A stretch of DNA of 64,000 nt. Source: Serratia proteamaculans_D. GTDB lineage: Bacteria; Pseudomonadota; Gammaproteobacteria; Enterobacterales; Enterobacteriaceae. The position numbers and the translations under genes were made by a program. The stretch lies in assembly GCF_049959315.1 (NCBI RefSeq), contig NZ_CP188201.1; one strand, written 5' to 3'. Positions 60,632 to 64,000 of the stretch are shown piece by piece. Position 1 is the stretch's first letter. Each line of letters opens with the position of its first letter. The notes under the pieces are model-generated. The model saw only the letters and a program-made list of their open reading frames with translations, made no database searches and was not told the origin of the DNA.

Positions 60632-60672
60632 CTTAAGTTGCTGAAATCCAAGGTTTCGGCAACGAGTACAAA

Positions 60673-60855
60673 ATTTCTCTGAGATGTTCGCCAGCGGGCC
60701 AGTCCCCTGAGCCGATATTTAGTACCAACAGAATGTGATGATCCGCGATCGGTGTGCATGCTCGGCCCGCCGAGAAGCCTTAAGATTGCGACAGCACGTT
60801 CACCTTGAACCATGGGTTCAAGGGTTACAGCCTGCGACGGCATCTCGGAGATTCC
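60673..60855 (+). ncRNA. ssrS: 6S RNA
   Basis: 183 nt matching E. coli 6S RNA in order and pairing: 5' ATTTCTCTGAGATGTTCG pairs with the 3' GGCATCTCGGAGATTCC. The central part has AGCGGGCCAGTCCCCTGAGC and CCTTGAACCATGGGTTCAAG around the open-promoter-like bubble. It mimics an open promoter, traps sigma-70 RNA polymerase in stationary phase and is released by pRNA synthesis. Co-transcribed with ygfA downstream. Confidence 0.96.
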
Positions 60856-60883
60856 CCCTTCCTCAGCGGTAAGTGTGCTGACT

Positions 60884-61492
60884 ATGTTTTTTCAAGCCCA
60901 GTATGCCCAGCAGCGGCAAAACATCCGTAACCAAATCCGTCAGCGTCGACGCGACCTAACCTCTGAACAACAAAATAATTTTGCCCTGCAAACTGCCGAA
61001 CGTATCGCTGAGCATCCACGCATCCAGGCGGCACACAGCATTGCAGTATTTTTGTCGTTTGACGGCGAGTTGGATACCCGTCCACTGATTGAACGGTTAT
61101 GGCAACAGGCCAAGCAAGTCTATCTGCCGGTATTGCACCCGTTTAGCCCCGGCAACCTGCTGTTCCTGCGTTACACCCCGGAAACGCCGCTGATTAACAA
61201 CCGTTTCAATATCCTTGAGCCACAGCTCGATGTACGCAACGTTTTGCCGGTCGGATCACTCGACGTGGTGCTGACGCCGTTGGTGGCGTTTGACAGCTCG
61301 GGCCAGCGTTTGGGGATGGGCGGCGGTTTTTACGACCGCACTCTGCGAAATTGGCAACAACTCGGTCCCTACCCGATCGGGTTGGCGCATGACTGCCAGC
61401 AGGTGGAACAGCTGCCGGTGGAGCATTGGGATATCCCGCTACCGGAAATCGTTACCCCATCGAAAAATTGGGCATGGCGGATAGCCGAATAG
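60884..61492 (+). CDS. ygfA: 5-formyltetrahydrofolate cyclo-ligase
   Basis: 202 residues. Converts 5-formyl-THF to 5,10-methenyl-THF using ATP. The nucleotide/folate loop GQRLGMGGGFYDRTL and the basic N-terminal helix (IRNQIRQRRRDLT) are characteristic. A longer frame from 60812 overlaps 6S RNA; ATG 60884 gives the normal length. Known to be linked to persister formation in E. coli. Folate chemistry links it to the nearby gcv genes and serA. Confidence 0.95.
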   Translation: MFFQAQYAQQRQNIRNQIRQRRRDLTSEQQNNFALQTAERIAEHPRIQAAHSIAVFLSFDGELDTRPLIERLWQQAKQVYLPVLHPFSPGNLLFLRYTPETPLINNRFNILEPQLDVRNVLPVGSLDVVLTPLVAFDSSGQRLGMGGGFYDRTLRNWQQLGPYPIGLAHDCQQVEQLPVEHWDIPLPEIVTPSKNWAWRIAE

Positions 61493-61501
61493 CCGAATAG
61501 C

Positions 61502-61528
61502 AAAAGGCCGGATAAATCCGGCCTTTTT
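61502..61528. terminator. Bidirectional terminator between ygfA and serA
   Basis: AAAAGGCCGGA - TAAA - TCCGGCCTTTTTT, a strong stem with T-tracts usable on both strands, between convergent genes. Confidence 0.92.
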
Positions 61529-61545
61529 TGTCACCGCGTTTTCAA

Positions 61546-62784
61546 TCAGAGCAGCAGGCGAGCACGGATAGTGCCGTCAATCGCCTTCATGCGCTGCAGT
61601 GCAGCATCAGCACGTTCGGTTTCCGCTTCGATATCGATAACCACATAGCCGATTTCCGGACCGGTTTGCAGGTACTGCGCGGCGATGTTCACCCCTTCTT
61701 CAGCAAAGATCTGGTTAATCTGCGTCAGTACCCCAGGGCGGTTTTCATGGATGTGCAGCAGGCGGCTGGCGTTAGGGCCATGCGCAGGCAGTGACACTTC
61801 CGGGAAGTTTACCGCCGACAGGGTCGAACCGTTGTCAGAGTATTTCGCCAGCTTGCCGGCCACTTCATCACCGATATTTTCCTGTGCTTCCTGAGTCGAA
61901 CCGCCAATGTGCGGGGTCAGGATCACGTTGTCGAACTCGCACAACGGTGAGTTGAACGGCTCGCTGTTGGTAGCAGGTTCTTCCGGGAAGACGTCGATCG
62001 CCGCACCGGCCAAATGCTTGCTGGCCAATACTTTGCACAACTCGGGAATATCTACCACGGTACCGCGCGAGGCGTTGATCAGAATCGAGCCTGGCTTCAT
62101 CAACGCCAGCTCTTCTGCGCCCATCATATTCTTGGTCGACAGGGTTTCCGGCACGTGCAGCGTCACTACGTCGCTCATATTGAGCAAATCGGACAGATGG
62201 CGCACCTGCTGAGCATTCCCCAACGGCAGCTTGTTCTCGATATCGTAGAAGAACACTTTCATGCCCAGGCCTTCAGCCAGGATCCCCAGTTGGGTGCCGA
62301 TATGGCCGTAGCCAATAATCCCCAGTTTCTTACCGCGCGCTTCAAACGAGCCGACGGCCAGTTTCTGCCATTCGCCACGGTGCGCTTTGGCGTTGGCGGA
62401 CGGAATGCCGCGCAACATCAGCAGCAGTTCGCCCAGCACCATTTCTGCCACGGATCGGGTATTAGAGAAAGGTGCGTTAAACACCGGAACGCCGCGTTTG
62501 GTCGCCGCCTTCAAATCAACCTGGTTGGTGCCGATACAGAAACAGCCTACCGCCACCAGCTTCTCTGCGGCAGCGAAAACTTCTTCGGTCAGATTCGTGC
62601 GCGATCGGATACCGACGAAGTGAGCATCGCGGATCGATGCCTTAAGCGATTCGGTGTCTAACGCACCTTTGTGATATTCAATGTTGGTATATCCGGCAGC
62701 CAGCAGATTATCTACCGTGCTCTGATGAACCCCTTCCACCAACAGGAATTTAATCCTGTCTTTCTCCAATGATACTTTTGCCAT
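61546..62784 (-). CDS. serA: D-3-phosphoglycerate dehydrogenase
   Basis: 412 residues. Catalyses the first step of serine synthesis. NAD-binding fold with GIIGYGHIGTQLGILAEGLG, catalytic Arg/Glu/His set including LTPHIGGSTQEAQENIGDEV, and a C-terminal ACT domain (RPGVLTQINQIFAEEGVNIA) for feedback inhibition by serine. Length fits the E. coli enzyme. Single gene. Confidence 0.98.
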   Translation of the reverse strand: MAKVSLEKDRIKFLLVEGVHQSTVDNLLAAGYTNIEYHKGALDTESLKASIRDAHFVGIRSRTNLTEEVFAAAEKLVAVGCFCIGTNQVDLKAATKRGVPVFNAPFSNTRSVAEMVLGELLLMLRGIPSANAKAHRGEWQKLAVGSFEARGKKLGIIGYGHIGTQLGILAEGLGMKVFFYDIENKLPLGNAQQVRHLSDLLNMSDVVTLHVPETLSTKNMMGAEELALMKPGSILINASRGTVVDIPELCKVLASKHLAGAAIDVFPEEPATNSEPFNSPLCEFDNVILTPHIGGSTQEAQENIGDEVAGKLAKYSDNGSTLSAVNFPEVSLPAHGPNASRLLHIHENRPGVLTQINQIFAEEGVNIAAQYLQTGPEIGYVVIDIEAETERADAALQRMKAIDGTIRARLLL

Positions 62785-63085
62785 TTACCCGACCCTATGT
62801 TCAGACTTCAGAAGCGGCTGTTGTGAAACAGCACGCATCCAACATAACAAAAATAACGCAGGCGGCAATACAAACGATTGCCCGCCCGTCAGTACAAGGC
62901 TCAGCGTTGTTGGCGGTTTCTGGCAGAAAATGCCATAGGGAAAGAAATAGGCAGAAGCTTCGTGGAGCTATCGCTCGCAATGTGACATATGTCACCAAAT
63001 TTGGCGCTTTTAATAAAAGATATTTTAACCAGTGAATTATGCGGCCCGGTGGGATCCAAGACCGCATACCTGCTGGGGCACTACA
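62785..63085. other. Region between serA and rpiA
   Basis: About 300 bp containing the serA promoter and the rpiA 3' end. In E. coli Lrp and CRP act here; I cannot mark their sites. No ORF or terminator is convincing. Confidence 0.4.
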
Positions 63086-63742
63086 TTACTCGACCACTTT
63101 CACGCCGTCAGGCGTACCCACCAGCGCCACATCGGCCCCCCGGTTGGCGAACAGACCCACGGTCACCACACCGGCGATGCCGTTGATTTTATTTTCCAGC
63201 GCGATGGCGTCCATGATGCTCAGGTTATGCACATCGAGGATCACGTTGCCGTTATCGGTCAGGACATTCTGACGATACTCCGGCAGCCCGCCCAGCTTGA
63301 CCAGCTCACGTGCTACGTAAGAACGTGCCATCGGGATGACTTCCACCGGCAGCGGGAATTTACCCAACACATCGACCTGTTTGCTGGAATCGACAATACA
63401 GATAAATTTGCGCGCGATAGCAGCAATGATTTTTTCACGCGTCAGTGCAGCGCCACCGCCTTTGATCATCTGCATATGACGGTTGATTTCATCCGCGCCG
63501 TCGACATAAATATCCAGTGAATCCACTTCATTGCTGTCGAAAACGTGGATACCCAGGCTTTTCAGCTTGGCGGTGGAGGCGTCAGAGCTGGACACCGCCC
63601 CTTCGATCTGGTGCTTGATCGAGCCGAGCGCGTCAATAAAGTGGGCGGCGGTCGAGCCAGTGCCGACCCCAACGATGGTGCCCGGGGTAACGTAATCCAG
63701 TGCTGCCCAGCCCACCGCTTTTTTCAGTTCATCCTGCGTCAT
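63086..63742 (-). CDS. rpiA: Ribose-5-phosphate isomerase A
   Basis: 218 residues. Interconverts ribose-5-phosphate and ribulose-5-phosphate in the pentose phosphate pathway. Conserved phosphate-binding VGVGTGSTAAHFI, active-site YVDGADEIN and KGGGAALTREKI. The frame extends to 63805, but E. coli-like length and start (MTQDELKKAVGW) support 63742. Divergent from argP. Confidence 0.97.
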   Translation of the reverse strand: MTQDELKKAVGWAALDYVTPGTIVGVGTGSTAAHFIDALGSIKHQIEGAVSSSDASTAKLKSLGIHVFDSNEVDSLDIYVDGADEINRHMQMIKGGGAALTREKIIAAIARKFICIVDSSKQVDVLGKFPLPVEVIPMARSYVARELVKLGGLPEYRQNVLTDNGNVILDVHNLSIMDAIALENKINGIAGVVTVGLFANRGADVALVGTPDGVKVVE

Positions 63743-63945
63743 AATATGTCCATTGCCTCTGTACGAAAACGTGTGCGTATTATAGGGTAAATCGCTATTT
63801 TTCACTTAGGCAGGATCACACTTCTTCACGCCAGGCCGCATTTTTAGGCACGGTGCGACAAGATGACCCGGTGATTTTCCACCTGTAATACACCAGAGAT
63901 GTGGCATAGTGCCTGTATCAATTTACTTTAAGGGATATCTTTCCG

Positions 63946-64000
63946 ATGAAACGCCCAGACTATCGAACGCTGCAAGCGCTGGACGCGGTGATCCGTGAGC
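63946..64000 (+). CDS. argP: N-terminus of LysR-family regulator ArgP (IciA), partial
   Basis: The first 18 residues, MKRPDYRTLQALDAVIRE, are those of ArgP, which controls argO, dapB and other lysine/arginine-responsive genes. The window ends inside the first helices. The start follows AAGGG with acceptable spacing, and the location opposite rpiA matches E. coli. Confidence 0.88.
   Translation, partial: MKRPDYRTLQALDAVIRE

Noticed and set aside
1..64000. CRISPR arrays, insertion sequences or prophage genes
   Set aside because: No regularly spaced direct repeats with unique spacers, no transposase frames and no phage structural genes were seen.

Overview
This 64 kb window looks like chromosomal DNA of a Serratia-type enterobacterium (Enterobacterales, Yersiniaceae). 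The gene order on the right (lysS-prfB-recJ-dsbC-xerD-fldB, ygfX-sdhE-ygfZ-yqfA, ygfF, gcvPHT, ubiI-ubiH-pepP-ygfB, zapA-ssrS-ygfA, serA-rpiA-argP) is the conserved enterobacterial backbone. The inserted genes fit Serratia: an S-layer-like DUF4214 protein, the sdhE-ygfX pair joined to creBC, and many divergent regulator/oxidoreductase pairs. The genus is inferred from gene content and remembered protein similarity; no search was run.

Left part (1-18.3 kb) is accessory metabolism. It holds the tail of a LysR regulator, lldD (L-lactate dehydrogenase), a luciferase-like oxidoreductase facing a LysR gene and a tautomerase, an Atm1-type ABC exporter, an HdeD-like membrane protein, cbpA-cbpM, and a long gene-free stretch that carries a promoter, direct repeats and a strong terminator (a possible untranslated RNA). 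Next come a cold-shock protein, dcuB, and several 'regulator divergent from oxidoreductase' pairs (NmrA/HxlR, AraC/SDR). A two-gene operon (2-oxoglutarate/Fe(II) dioxygenase plus class V PLP enzyme) sits behind a large dyad that overlaps its promoter. An orphan HExxH effector-like protein with a lipoprotein partner follows, then tRNA-Gly(CCC).

Middle part (18.5-33 kb) is mostly housekeeping: lysS, prfB with its programmed +1 frameshift, a toxin-antitoxin pair inserted before recJ, then recJ-dsbC-xerD and fldB. The CreBC two-component system is transcribed in one chain with sdhE-ygfX; creD follows behind a perfect CreB-binding tag (TTCAC-N6-TTCAC). ygfZ, a DUF2165 protein and yqfA follow.

From 33 to 50 kb the backbone is interrupted by an HD-domain phosphohydrolase, a four-gene catabolic-looking operon (DUF2848, amidase, alpha/beta-barrel protein, MFS transporter) opposite its GntR regulator, an AT-rich 1046-residue S-layer/type-I-secretion-like protein, ygfF, a QseBC/PmrAB-like two-component system whose divergent promoter region holds four TTAA hexamers spaced 11 bp apart, an MDR oxidoreductase, and a metalloprotease autotransporter.

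Right part (50.5-64 kb) is backbone: the glycine cleavage genes gcvT-gcvH-gcvP, the ubiquinone hydroxylases with pepP and ygfB, zapA, 6S RNA, ygfA, serA, rpiA and the start of argP. No insertion sequence, prophage or CRISPR array was seen.
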